This document shows positions 34,468 through 45,815 of a DNA stretch of 64,000 nt, one piece after another. The translations under genes were made by a program, and so were the position numbers. Below the pieces are notes generated by a model. It was not told where the DNA came from and did not search any database. It worked only from the letters and a program-made list of their open reading frames with translations. The DNA comes from Phymorhynchus buccinoides (lineage: Eukaryota; Mollusca; Gastropoda; Neogastropoda; Raphitomidae): the NCBI GenBank assembly GCA_017654935.2, contig CM065693.1, positions 58,144,646 through 58,208,645 on the forward strand. Reading direction: 5' to 3'. How positions within the stretch are numbered: the first letter of the stretch is position 1; the number at the start of each line of letters is the position of its first letter.

Positions 34468-34864
34468 TTCCATTTTACTCATATGTCTCTGTGACTAGAA
34501 TATACCAAATACCAATCTTATTTTTTAATCTAACATGCATGCATATGTACAGGTGCTTGAACATACATGTGCGTACATGCACATACGTGTGTGTATAACT
34601 ATATGTGCACATAGATACACTGACTCATGCTACAAACATTTATTGTTTTCACACAAACATGTAATATACACGGGACAAGCAAATAAGCATGCACACATGT
34701 AATACACACACACATGGCTGACTGCAAAAGTCTTCTATTCGGTGTGGTGGACATCAGACAGCTGTTTTAGTCCCTCCCCACCCACTCTACCCACCCCAAA
34801 TAAGAATTAAAAAAGCTTAATTACAACTATTAATATTATTAACATTACCAAACATGGATGTGGT

Positions 34865-35060
34865 AATCGTGTACTCAGCTGGCACAGCATCAGAAGTGTG
34901 CACTGGCACGTCCTGCGCTTGTGGATTTAAATCTTCACTGCCAGTCTGAAAAACAGCAATTAAAAAAAATTAAAAAATTGAAATCAAAATCACATGGTTT
35001 TACTTCTATACGGTTTCTGTTGAAGTTCAACCTGTAAACCATAGGGCCAGCCCGGCCTAT
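34865..35060 (+). mobile_element. tRNA-derived SINE, family 2 (right arm mirror)
   Basis: Mirror of 11690-11872: CTGGCACAGCATCAGAAGTG head, degenerate box B (GTGGATTTAAATCTTC), body ending GTTCAACCTGTAAACC. Confidence 0.6.
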
Positions 35061-35492
35061 ATATATTTTTGGGTATATTTTATATAGTATCAAGTATTAT
35101 CAAATGTTTATCTTTTCATCTTATTTTTACACAAATATGTATGGGTGCTTGCACATGTGTGCAAGTGCTTAAAAAAACACAAACACACCATCATGCATGT
35201 GCGAGCACACACACACACACACACACACACTGATGATACAAACACAAAATATAGCTTCTTATAACTGACTTTTTAGCAACTCATTTTATATATATGCTTT
35301 TGAGGCATCTTTACTTGTTCAGACACATTACATGTATATGCCTAATTTGATATAGCACATTTTCTAACAGTTCATGCATTGTTGGTGAAAGGTGGATGGA
35401 GGAGGTAGAAGGGGAAAAAGGGTCTTGTTAATCAGACAACACAATACAATAGGCAAGACTGACAAATTGAAAACTTATACAATTGGCTACAT

Positions 35493-35526
<34 letters not shown>

Positions 35527-35859
35527 ACACACACACAAACACATTTGCGCGTGAGCATACACACACACACATGGAAGCATACTTTTGTTACCATACCGCT
35601 AGTTCCACACACCGTTGTTTATGCGTGAGTGCAATGCACACATAATTATATTCTGAATGGGCTTGTGTGTGAGAGTGTAAATGTATGTGTATGTGCGCGC
35701 GCATGCGTTCATACGGGTTTGACGGACACAAGGGGAGAGAGACTTGTGGGACTAGCGGTATGTGGGACTAGTTGTATCATGGATGTACATTTATAGTGTA
35801 AGTGATCATGTACCAAGGAGAGAAAAGTGATAGGACAAAATGTCCTACTTACTTAGTAC

Positions 35860-36275
35860 TTACTTAGGACTGTTGCTCCAAGAGGCGCATAGTCCACTGA
35901 CGACACCCCGCCATCACACCCTGTTCTGGGCAGCTCTTTTCATGCCATTCCAGCTCGTTCCCTGTCTCTCCAGTTCAGCTAGGGTGTCCCTCCTCCAGCT
36001 GTTGTGATGCCGACATCTCATCCTTTTCCCCTGGGGGTTCCACGTCAGGGCCTGGCATGTGATGCTGGTTTCCTGTGGGTGTGTCCAATCCAGCCCCACT
36101 TCCTCTGTTGAATCTGCTAGGCCACTGGTTCCTGTCCCGCCCGCTGCCACATATGTCCTGAGACAAGAGAAATCAATAGGACAATGTCCTGGCTCCTTCC
36201 AGAAATCAGTAAGACAAAGTTCGCCTGTGTTACAAAAATAATCAGACATTAGTCCTGACAGGGGAGAACACAATA
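35860..36275 (-). mobile_element. LINE polymerase C-terminal fragment (right arm)
   Basis: Mirror of 10440-10850; minus-strand reading again gives QETSITCQALTWNP, NSWRRDTLAELERQGTSWNG and MKRAAQNRV before a stop, with one or two substitutions against the left copy. Confidence 0.65.
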
Positions 36276-36299
36276 GGACATTTTCAATATTAATAGGTC

Positions 36300-36730
36300 A
36301 ATGGACTATGACCAGGGCCTCCGGACATCACTCCAGTATGGGGGTAGGGGTGGGCTAGGGTATGTGGTAACAAAACTATGCTGCTTCTTCTTCCTATTGG
36401 GGATGTTTATCCTGCCCCATGCCCAACGTCTTCATTTAGACTGCAACTGGCGCACAGGATGCATGCTATGTGAGTTCGTGTCATCCATCCCACCGGCACA
36501 ACATGGCCTACTCCTACCAATTAGTGGAATGGGCTTTAACGTGTGCGCAAGATCTTTGTGCATGTGTTCGCACACGGGACCTCGGTTTTAAGTCTCATCC
36601 GAAGGACTTTTTCCCCAACTGACGTCAGGTACCCATTTTACACCTGGGTGGAGTGAGGAAAATAGGAGTAAAGTGCCTTTCCCAAGGACACACCACTGCG
36701 ACCCCAGCTGGATTCGAACCCACACACTCG
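36300..36730 (-). mobile_element. SINE-like repeat with tRNA box B (right arm)
   Basis: Mirror of 9978-10345. It contains an additional stretch (ACCTCGGTTTTAAGTCTCAT, ~36570-36600) missing from the left copy, so the left one has an internal deletion of about 40 bp. Confidence 0.6.
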
Positions 36731-37289
36731 CAAACTTACACACACGTACACACACACACGTTTAACTTGTTTTCTGTTTCACCTCATAAGTTATATGAAC
36801 ATAGAAAACATTTTCAAACAGATCTAGACTTGTTATTCATTCTCAGATCCGTGTGGGCCTGTGTGTCATCTACTGAATGAAATAGGGGCAATAAGTTTGC
36901 ACAGGTCTAGTTAGCGTGCAGCATCATGATCATGACACATTAGATCTAGACTAGACTACATCTTTTATGTATTTTATTTCAGCATCATCCCGCGATCACG
37001 ATATGATGTAGGTATCGAGGGAAACCTTACCTTCATCTATAACACTGACTAACAGATGTGGTAGTCTAGAACAACAACACCACCACCACAACAACAACAA
37101 AGATTTGTTTTAGTTTCTTTCATCATTGCAGGAATTGATGAAGTCTAAGGTCATTGCCGGTAGGTGGCAAGGCAGGAAGTTTTGTAGACAACGGCTACGT
37201 GGGTAACGGTTGGCATTGTCAACGGTAAACAAAACAAAGCTCCCTTCCATGAATAAAGCCATCAGACGAACACACACATTCAGCAAGCA

Positions 37290-37856
37290 GTATGTTGACC
37301 TAAAAGTAAAATCTAGTAACTAAACTGTTTGAGGGAAGCGTCACTGACTTTGGACACGATTCTGCTGACATGGGCTGTGAAATAAAGCCTACCATATCAC
37401 CACAAACAGACTGAAAAGACTCACTTGCATAGATTGATAGAAAGAAACACCTGACGAAAAGAGACGGGCACAGCGCGTTGGCTCGGTTCACAATGTGCCA
37501 GCCGCCCCAGTGCCCAACCAGTTATTGGAAAGATGTCAATTCTTGGAAAACATAATCTTTTGGATGAGTCAATACCATCTAGTGCCTACAGTGGACAAAG
37601 TCTCTCACCAAAAATGCGTTTTCGTCGTAAATGTCTCCTTTGAATGAGACAAACTGCAATCACGGCAGCCATTGTTATCAGTATGCTAAGTATTTAGAGG
37701 CGGACCCCCCCGCCTCTAACTTAGCAGCGATTTTGGCTACTAAGTTATTATCATGCTAGGCCTAAATGTCGACGTGAATAGCAAATTTCGACTTTAGTAG
37801 GAGCTACTAAGATATTAGTATGCTAAGTCACTTAGCACCTCGACATGAATACCGCT
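37290..37856 (-). pseudogene. PIF/Harbinger-like transposase relic at the outer edge of the right arm
   Basis: Mirror of 8854-9420. Minus-strand frames give the same pieces (NRANALCPSLFVRCF, YASESFQSVCGDMVGF, ISQPMSAESCP), equally broken. The terminal GGAGCGGTATTCATGTCGAG is the last paired sequence of the arm. Confidence 0.7.
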
Positions 37857-37972
37857 CCAGGTCGACTCAATGGCTGAGGAAGGCTTTCAGGTTTTTTAAC
37901 TGGCAAAATAAAGCCGAAAATTTCTTTATTTTCATAACGGAAAGGCTTGTTTTTTGTGTTCTTTTAAAAATT

Positions 37973-38010
<38 letters not shown>

Positions 38011-38099
38011 GGAGAACTCGAACTGTTTAATGAGGATAACTGAATAAGTAACAATACTTCTTTTCATCAGGTCCTGTAAAAATAAAAATGAACAAAATC
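37857..38099. other. Flank outside the palindrome, (GA)n tract, no gene
   Basis: Unique flank starting AGGTCGACTC; a (TA)n(GA)n tract at 37973-38012. Nothing coding. Confidence 0.5.
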
Positions 38100-38276
38100 C
38101 GAACAAACAAACAAGTAGATCAATCAATCAATCAATCATCAATAATCAACTAATACGCAAAAACAAATTATGTAATGGTTCACACATACATTACAGTAAA
38201 ATATAACAAAACTCCAAGACAAGAGATCATGTAACATGAAACAACAACAACAACAACTCACACACACACACACACA

Positions 38277-38319
<43 letters not shown>

Positions 38320-40620
38320 TAAATATAACGTAACCATGACATGACATGCAAAGAAAGCATCAAATGTCAAACGGATAAGAAAAAAATACACATCAACAGC
38401 ATGCATTATCCTTTAACACTCAACATCCCCACCTAAGCATTGCATAGTAATATTCACAATGGAAATTGGAATGCTATGGTTTTAAAATGAGCATTGATTT
38501 ATATTACTGGATTTTATGGAGAGAACATATCAAAGAGGCAATTATAAGTGTTCAAACAAATAGCCATGATAACTTTTTTTGAAAGACGCCAAGGTGCTCT
38601 TGTTTATGTAATCGGGTATCGCATTCCATCATTTTCCAGCAGAGCATAATAGAGATGACATGAATAAATCTGTTCTTGGACGGGGAATATATATCAAACT
38701 TTTATTGCGAGCATTATTGATTTGAAAATTTCCTCGAAGATATGGAGGTGCCAAGTTATTCATTATCTTATACATGAAGACTGCTTTATTAAATTTACAC
38801 CTTGAACTAAAAAGAAGAATATTAACAGTTCTGTAATCAGTCATTAGTAGAGACGATGCTTTGAGAAGAATAAGTTTGATTGCTTGTCTGTATATATTTT
38901 CTAAAGGTTTTAAACAGTTCTTACTAGATACATCCCAAGATGTAGAAGCGTAGTCAATATCTGCACAAAAGTATAGTTTTCTTGTGTGTTCATCGAGAAA
39001 ATGTTTTATTCTATTCAGTTGAAATACCTTTTTGGATAGCTTTCTAGTGAGAAGGGAAATGTGATGAGACCAAGACATATTGTTATCAATGCCAAGACCA
39101 AGTACTTTATGCGAATCAACTTCTTCCAGCATAGTTTCACCAATTTTAACTTTAATCAATTCATTTTTTAATATTCTGACGTTTTTGTCTCGTAGTTAAT
39201 AACATGAGTTTAGATTTTTGAGGATGTAAAGCCATATGATTAAGTTCAGCCCATTTTTCTAGATTATTCATATATTTTTGTAAATCTGTCAAAGCCAACT
39301 TTGCGTTCTTGTTTTGATCATGTATTGTGGTATCATCTGCAAACAATTCGCACATGGATGAAATGTACAGAGGGAGGTCGTTTATATATATAGAAAAAAG
39401 GGTAGGACCGAGGACAGATCCTTGTGGGACTCCATATTCTACTGGCATAATAGAAGACATTTTGCAGTCTTGAAAGACTATTTGGCGTCTGTTTGTCAGA
39501 AAAGAAGAAATAAGGTTGACAGAATCTTGTGATAAACCGTAAGAGACTAGCTTTCTTAAAAGAAGGTCATGGTCTATTGTATCAAATGCTTTAGCAAAGT
39601 CTACAAAAATAGCTCCTGTGAACAAATCATTATTTATATTTAAATGCCACTGTTCTATGAGGTTGGTAAGAGCTGTGTGGCAGGAATGGTTTTACCTGAA
39701 TCCACTTTGATTAGGATGAAATAGGTTATAGGTTTTTAAATGTGATTGGATGGTTTGTTTTAGATGCTTTTCGAGGGGCTTAGATATGCCAGACAAGATT
39801 AAGATCGGTCTATAATTTGAAGCATTATTAGGGTCACCAGATTTAAATAAAGGGAGCACCCTAGCATCTTTGAAGGATTGTGGATAGCAACATTTTTCTA
39901 TACATAGATTATAAATATTATGTTAAATGCTCAGATATTATTGGAGCGGCATGTTTCAATATCCTATTATCTAACGTATCCAGACCCCGATATTTAGATT
40001 GGTTAGTGAACACAGTTCAGAATAAACTTTGTGTACACCAATAAAATAAAAATTCATATTGGTTTCTAGATTTTTAGATTTACAAAACTCTATTAGCTCT
40101 TCTAATTCATTGAGATGGGTACAGTCTGCATGGATAATTTTATCTGAAATTTTGGAGAAGTGTATATTGAGTTCTTCTGCCGTTAGATCTGTTGATAATC
40201 TATCTAATGACACATTACTTTTCCCAGATAATTGGTTTATGGCTTTCCATATAGATTTCGTATCTCGTTTAGAAGAAATTAGTTCACTAAAATACTTTTT
40301 GCTGGCTGCTCTTTTCATCATAGTTATCTTATTGCGTTGCTTTTTAAACTCTTCATTGTTGCCAGATGATTGAAGCAAATTTTCACGACTATTTATTTCA
40401 ACATTTATCTCTTTATTTAGCCATGGCGGTTTTCCTTCAAGCTTTACTCGTCTAAATTTACACGGTGCATGTTTATCAATAACAGGTAAAAAGGCACTAT
40501 ACCATACCTCAAGAGCTATGTCAGGGTCAGTATGTTGATATACCTCTGAGAAATCTGTAGTGCATAGATCAGACAAAAATGATTCTGGATTAAAGTTTTT
40601 GTAACAACGATAAGTAATGG
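38100..40620 (-). pseudogene. Decayed LINE with reverse transcriptase, just downstream of GPCR gene B
   Basis: Three minus-strand frames add up to most of a non-LTR polymerase without its endonuclease. The linker runs from 40576 to 39971 (HAPCKFRRVKLEGKPPWLN, KRAASKKYFSELISSKRD, DRLSTDLTAEELN). The palm runs from 39625 to 39161 (GAIFVDFAKAFDTIDHDLLL, EYGVPQGSVLGPTLF, CELFADDTTIH). The thumb and C-terminus run from 39159 to 38629 (LGLGIDNNMSW, ADIDYASTSWDVSSKN). Frames are separated by frameshifts and a decayed stretch (39970-39630) that still reads the fingers region. The 3' UTR has a (CA)n tract (38261-38318) and may end in the (ATCA)n run near 38118-38140. Family is different from the L2-like copies. 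Confidence 0.82.
38261..38318. repeat. (CA)n microsatellite
   Basis: Nearly uninterrupted CA repeats within the LINE 3' region. Confidence 0.9.
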
Positions 40621-40705
40621 ATTTATGAGTTTATATTAACGGCGACCTTGCAGTGGCGTATTGTTCCCTTGGAGTTTAGAGTTCAACCCCTCAACAGGGC
40701 AGTTT

Positions 40706-41051
40706 TTACAGAGCTGCATTGTCCTTACAATCTTCTGTAACTTCACTAAAGGCATCCGTTCTGACGTTTTCATTGCGTTTGGAAGCAGGGACTTCTAGGT
40801 CTCTTTCGTGTTCCGGTTCGCTTTCGTTTTGGATTCCCTTGTCCACATGGCTCTTGCTATTTTCGTCACCCTCTGTTTCCATTGATTCAGGATGCTTTTG
40901 AAGAGGGTGTCCCTTTCTAGAGACAAAGGATGGTAGCTTAAGGACACGCAGACACCGCGTGGGGAGACTGGAGGAGCGATCACGGGGTTGAGTGGAGGCA
41001 GTAATGGAGAACGCCGTCATGACGGCGCTGATGGTTGTCCTTCTTCGCTGA
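40706..41051 (-). CDS. GPCR gene B, last exon (cytoplasmic C-terminal tail)
   Basis: After acceptor GACTTTCAG|T (AG at 41053-41052), 346 bp are open to TAA at 40708-40706. Phase 2 entry matches the donor of the TM7 exon at 45816. The first codons are basic and Ser/Thr-rich (QRRRTTISAVMTAFSITAS, RSSSLPT), then comes an acidic, charged tail (METEGDENSKSHVDKG, SEPEHERDLEVPASKRNE). This is a usual make-up for a GPCR tail with phosphorylation and arrestin sites. No homologue is recognised for the tail itself, so the assignment rests on strand, phase, splice site and composition. A (CA)n tract lies just upstream of the acceptor. No AATAAA was seen before the LINE that starts about 85 bp downstream. 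Confidence 0.68.
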
Positions 41052-41082
41052 CTGAAAGTCCTGGACCGAACACAGCCACAGT

Positions 41083-41083
<1 letters not shown>

Positions 41084-41136
<53 letters not shown>
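41084..41136. repeat. (CA)n microsatellite next to the acceptor of gene B's last exon
   Basis: About 26 CA units. In gene orientation this is a (TG)n tract about 30 bp upstream of the acceptor. Confidence 0.9.
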
Positions 41137-41137
<1 letters not shown>

Positions 41138-41234
41138 TGTTCATGTCATATCACTGTGTATTCCAAATACCTTTCCTAACTAAATTTGATTTAAAATAAA
41201 TAATAAAAGTGACAACATCATTCTCTTTGCTCTG

Positions 41235-41596
41235 AATAGGAATTGTTCGGAAATGATTAAGTGGAGTAATTTCATGGTGTGTGGGAGTGATCTTGCGTTA
41301 TTCAATCGGTCAAACAGGGGAAGTCACTCTACCTTCAGCTCTCGTGGCCTATCGACTCGTGTGTTTGAGCAGACATACAGCACTTAGAACACCTTGCGTT
41401 ATTCTAAAAAAATTATGTTATTTATATTTTTACGTCACATTTTGCAAGATTTATCAGTTTGTGGCTACAGGCCACCACTAATTTTTCTTTGAAAAAATGT
41501 TTGCAAGTCGCTGACTCGCATCCTGCGGCTTCAAGCTTCGACGCCATTGTTGCATTGTTGCTATGGCATTTTACTGAGTAATGGAGGTTAACAACT
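41235..41596 (+). mobile_element. ~360-bp dispersed element, copy 1
   Basis: Starts AATAGGAATTGTTCGGAAAT and ends TAATGGAGGTTAACAACTC. An inverted copy lies at 59038-58677. Shared blocks include GGTCAAACAGGGGAAGTCAC, TATCGACTCGTGTGTTTGAG and TTGCAAGTCGCT. It is non-coding with no clear terminal inverted repeats; class unknown. Confidence 0.7.
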
Positions 41597-41853
41597 CTAA
41601 TTTTCACGAAGTGCTCTCCCCTACGTTTTTCAAAAATCGTCTATTAACAAGATTTTCCACATGTTCATACAGTTATCTGGATCAGCATCAATGAAATTGC
41701 TAAAAGATTCACCCTTTGCCATTGGTGATATCAACGTGTGACCACATTTCAACAGTAATGACCAGTCACCCATTGAAAATAGGATCATACATGGCTTTTT
41801 TTTAAAATCTGGAAAGATTGTGAAATTTGGTTTGAATTGAGATAAAAACAACA
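41597..41853. other. Unassigned sequence in intron 5 of gene B
   Basis: No gene or element recognised. Confidence 0.4.
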
Positions 41854-42146
41854 ATGGGGATAGAAATGAAAGCCCACGTGAACAGCCTCTGCAAAGCTGC
41901 ATACTTCCAGTTACGAAAGATCAGTTCCATCCGCCATCTCCTTACCATTCAGGCAACACAGACTCTTATTTGCTCTCTTGTCCTATCTAGGCTCGACTAT
42001 TGCAATTCTTTGTTATATGGCTGCCCTCAAACTCTAATCCAAAAACTTAAAAAAGTTCAAAATGCAGCAGCAAGACTCATCTTCAAAACTATTAGTCTTG
42101 TGTGTGTGTGTGCGCGCGTGTGCGTGTGCGCGCGTGTGCGTGGTGT

Positions 42147-42197
<51 letters not shown>

Positions 42198-42559
42198 CCA
42201 TTGATTATTACGCACACGTGTGTGTTTGTGTGTGTGTGTGTGTGTGTGCGTGTGTGTGCGTGTGCGTGTGCGTGCGCGTGCGTGATGTGTGACTGTGTGC
42301 TTCTTTATTAATGTGTGTTTGCGCAATAACGTAGCTCATGAACTTTGATTTCCCTTACAATTGTGTTTCTTTTCTTATAATATTGTAATATTGTTTCAAA
42401 TGTTGTGGTTATGAACAGGGCTTTGTTTAAATAATATTATTTTATGTATATTTGATTGTAGTGAGTCTTATGTGTATAATGACTTATTTGTGTTTTATTG
42501 TCTATGTAAAGCGCTTTGAGCTCCCTGCAAAGGGAGTAAAGCGCTATATAAATGTTCAA

Positions 42560-42603
<44 letters not shown>
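41854..42603 (+). mobile_element. L2-type LINE 3' fragment with expanded GT tract and (ATT)n tail
   Basis: Begins within the RT C-terminal domain (CKAAYFQLRKISSIRHLL, LVLSRLDYCNSLLYGCPQ, VQNAAARLIFKT). It then runs into two GT/GC-rich tracts (42096-42192, 42221-42290) that have replaced the end of the frame. The 3' end has the LINE2-type hairpin GTAAAGCGCTTTGAGCTCC..AAGCGCTATATAAATG and an (ATT)n tail to 42603. Heavily truncated. Confidence 0.85.
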
Positions 42604-42604
<1 letters not shown>

Positions 42605-43460
42605 TTAAAATTACTTCTTTGATAAAAAAAAAAGACATAACATTCCATTACTTCGAAAGTATTGTAAATGAATTTGTTTCTGATATTTCAGCTTGAAATA
42701 ACAACAGATTGCTCATGCAAATGGAGGGAATAAAGTTAATAAGTGAACATTATCTTCTTTGTTCAATGTGCTGGCATTCTGGACTTGTCATAGATTTTCA
42801 GAACCACAGGCTATGCAGAACAATGCTTCTGGCAAATTGATATTTCACGGTTACAGGAATACTGGTACTCTGAAATGCTCTTTTTAATTAACTCATTACA
42901 AATACCGCTCATTAGTGGTGCAGGGTGTCACGGTGTAACTGAGGTGTTATTTCCAAATTTAATTGGGTTTTTTTAAATGAAAAAACACCCGCTTGAAACT
43001 CTCGATCATCAATGCTTTTAACTTACGTTTAGGTTACGGGAAATCAGTTTATGGAAGAAGAAAAATCTGTTTAATCCTCCGGTTTGAAACAGACACATAT
43101 GGGACATTAGTAGATATAACGATGGTGGGAACGATCCTGGATGCAATGCCCGGAGGCAGTGCAACACCAGGAAAGTCCCGAATTTTTAACAATACAGATA
43201 TTATTGTTGTAGTAAAATATAGACAGTTGATGGGATTTTACACAAGCTTTTATTCTGAGTCTCACGTAAAAGGCAAATTTAATAGGCCTAATAGCTATCG
43301 ATATCTTCGCTTTAAAACCCTTTCAACGCCAGCCATTTTTCAGCCAAAACTTGCCATTAAGCTTACCTGAGTAGAGAAAAGATTTCATCTGCAATATTTG
43401 GGATTCCTTTGTGACATCCATAAAATAGGGCCTATTCTTACCTCCCAAAATTAAGAACTT
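42604..43460. other. Intron 5 of gene B, with one member of a direct-repeat pair
   Basis: About 43060-43225 (AACAGACACATATGGGACAT, GGAGGCAGTGCAACACCAG, AACAATACAGAT) recurs at 44905-45050 in the same orientation, on the other side of the 97-bp array. The rest is unassigned. The 125-codon frame at 42993-43370 covers part of this repeat and has no recognisable motif. Confidence 0.5.
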
Positions 43461-44530
43461 AAGGCCACTAGATAACAGACCCTCATTTGATGCCTTTCAG
43501 TGACATGGGTGTCCAATCCTTGTGGTGCCAAGAGGCGACAGTGGCGATGAAAGGGTTAAGGCCACTAGATACCAGACCCTCATTTGATGCCTTTCAATGA
43601 CATGGGTGTTCAATCATTGTGGTGCCAAGAGGCGACAGTGGCGATGAAAGGGTTAAGGCCACTAGATAACAGACCCTCATGTGATGCCTTTCAATGACAT
43701 GGGTGTTCAATCATTGTGGTGCCAAGAGGCGACAGTGGCGATGAAAGGGTTAAGGCCGCTGGATAACAGACCCTCATTTGATGCCTTTCAATGACATGGG
43801 TGTTCAATCATTGTGGTGCCAAGAGGCGACAGTGGCGATGAACGGGTTAAGGCCACTGGATACCAGACCCTCATTTGATGCCTTTCAATGACATGGGTGT
43901 TCAATCATTGTGGTGCCAAGAGGCGACAGTGGCGATGAAAGGGTTAAGGCCACTGGATAACAGACCCTCATTTGATGCCTTTCAGTGACATGGGTGTTCA
44001 ATCATTGTGGTGCCAAGAGGCGACAGTGGCGATGAAAGGGTTAAGGCCACTGGATACCAGACCCTCATTTGATGCCTTTCAATGACATGGGTGTTCAATC
44101 ATTGTGGTGCCAAGAGGCGACAGTGGCGATGAAAAGGGTTAAGGCCACTAGATAACAGACCCTCATTTGATGCCTTTCAATGACATGGGTGTTCAATCAT
44201 TGTGGTGCCAAGAGGCGACAGTGGCGATGAAAGGGTTAAGGCCGCTGGATAACAGACCCTCATTTGATGCCTTTCAATGACATGGGTGTTCAATCATTGT
44301 GGTGCCAAGAGGCGACAGTGGCGATGAACGGGTTAAGGCCACTGGATACCAGACCCTCATTTGATGCCTTTCAATGACATGGGTGTTCAATCATTGTGGT
44401 GCCAAGAGGCGACAGTGGCGATGAAACGGTTACGGCCACTGGATACCAGACCCTCATTTGATGCCTTTCAATGACATGGGTGTTCAATCATTGTGGTGCC
44501 AAGAGGCGACAGTGGCGATGAAAGGGTTTT
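43461..44530. repeat. 97-bp satellite array, ~11 copies, in intron 5 of gene B
   Basis: The unit contains GTTAAGGCCACTAGATAACAG, CCTCATTTGATGCCTTTCA, TGACATGGGTGTTCAATCAT and GGTGCCAAGAGGCGACAGTG, with GCGATGAAAGGG closing it. Units differ at a few fixed positions (AAC/ACC, CTA/CTG, AAGGG/ACGGG). A two-unit block (CGCTGGATAACAG then ACTGGATACCAG, with AACGGG) occurs at 43755 and again near 44244, so the array has also grown in multi-unit steps. Confidence 0.92.
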
Positions 44531-45201
44531 AAGGAATGTCATGTTCTTCTTCTTCTTTTGAAAGCAAACGTTTTAACTTGCAATTATGCCTACTGTATTT
44601 TATGATATAAGTGATGCAGAGGAAGGTTGTGCAAAAGGACTATCTGAATTTAATGGTGTGGTTTGGTTTATGCTTTGAAATATGGTTGCTAGCCATCTTT
44701 TTGTCATACATTGCATAAACTTAAAATCAAAACAAAACAACAACAAAAGAAACCAAAAAAACCCAAAACAAAGGAACCCAAACTGATTACTACAACAATG
44801 GAAGAGATAGAAACAACTCCAATGAATATTCTGTGACATATTGTGTTGATTGCCAAGAATTCATTATTATCATTGTAAGTACAGAAAACAAAGCGGACAA
44901 GAATGAAAATCTGTTTAACGTCCTCCGGTCTGGAACAGACACATATGGGATATTAGTAGATGTAAAAATGGTGGGAACAATCATGGAGGCAGTGCAACAC
45001 CAGTAAATTCCCGAATTTGTAACAATACAGATGTGTATTGTAATACAATATGATCGACAATGCGGACATTAAAACAATTTAATATTTCTCCATATCAACA
45101 CAAGTCGATCTTTATAACATCATGAAATACGTCATAATGGGGAAGAACGTAAAATGAATGCTTTAGGATAAATAGTATCATGCATCTTCTTTGATCTTAA
45201 A
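44531..45201. other. Intron 5 of gene B, unassigned plus repeat copy at 44905-45050
   Basis: Besides the direct-repeat copy noted above, no gene or complete element is seen. Confidence 0.45.
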
Positions 45202-45749
45202 GGTGGACCCTGACGGATGAGTTTTTGCTAGAAACATGTCGAGATCAACAGAAAGACAGCCTTTTCAAGGATCGGAACATTCACTTTGCTCTGGTTTCCT
45301 AGAAATTAAACCGTCAAAACGGCGATTCCTCCTTGGCGGAAATGCCAGAGAGAGTAGCCATTTTGGATGGGGTGGGTGGAGGTCACTCAATGTGGTTGAA
45401 GCGTTTTGTTTTTTTGTAGTGCAGTAAAACAAAATTGGAGCTATTTCCTTTGTTGTGAGCGAAACTCCTATAGATAAACTGTATAAAAAGTGTTTTTTTA
45501 AATAATAAAAAGGCTTGTTTTGCGAACATTACGTGCAAAGATTTGGCGGCCATTACAAAAGAGACGGCACACTCCTTCTCTTTGGGTGAAAGAATGACTT
45601 CCAGCACCTCCGCCAAGGAGGAATGGCCGGTTTGACGGTTAGATTTCTAGGAAACCAGAGCAAAGTGAGTGTTGCAATCTCTGCAAAGGGTGTTTTCCTG
45701 GTGATCTCGACATGTTTCTTGCAAAAACTCATCCGTCAGGGTGCCCATT
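45202..45749. mobile_element. Fold-back element with ~140-bp terminal inverted repeats
   Basis: CCCTGACGGATGAGTTTTTG near 45211 and CAAAAACTCATCCGTCAGGG near 45723 are inverse complements. Pairing extends through ACATGTCGAGATC, CTTTGCTCTGGTTTCCTAGAAAT and CCTCCTTGGCGGA, with a ~260-bp loop. It ends about 65 bp downstream of the TM7 exon donor of gene B, inside intron 5. The internal frames are not coding. Superfamily unknown. Confidence 0.82.
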
Positions 45750-45815
45750 TAAAGAAGGGGAAGGGGAGGTTGATTTTCACCACATGTGATATAACTGTTA
45801 ATCGTAGGTCCTGAC

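Larger units (their letters stand above)
32778..34562. mobile_element. 1.78-kb block present only in the right arm
   Basis: The left arm passes directly from GCATGATTA to ACATGTGCG (near 12150); here 1.78 kb intervenes. The block contains a diverged SINE family 1 copy (33478-33835), a SINE family 2 copy (34160-34330), a T-run (33149-33170) and a poly-C run (34437-34467). Between them is unassigned AT-rich sequence with no gene. Its ends show no obvious inverted repeats, so whether it is one insertion or a deletion in the left arm is open. Confidence 0.75.
22217..37856 (-). repeat. Right arm of the ~29-kb inverted repeat
   Basis: Reverse complement of 8854-21572. It is longer because it contains a LINE at 24413-26600 and a 1.78-kb block at 32778-34562 that the left arm lacks, while it lacks the left arm's 845-bp block. 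Identity by eye is high across non-repetitive stretches, with scattered substitutions and small indels. It ends at GAATACCGCTCC (37856), the mirror of the left arm's first bases. Beyond that the two flanks are unrelated. Confidence 0.92.

Noticed and set aside
8854..37856. The whole palindrome as a giant autonomous transposon (Maverick-like)
   Set aside because: Terminal inverted symmetry extends over the entire unit, there is no target-site duplication, and no polymerase, integrase or capsid gene is present. An inverted duplication fits better.
42993..43370. 125-codon plus-strand frame as a gene
   Set aside because: Overlaps a repeat that recurs at 44905-45050 where the frame is not preserved; no motif.
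43461..44530. CRISPR-like regularity (also in the 2.0-2.8 kb and 47.4-47.8 kb arrays)
   Set aside because: Units are contiguous with no unique spacers, and the sequence is eukaryotic with introns and LINEs. They are tandem satellites.
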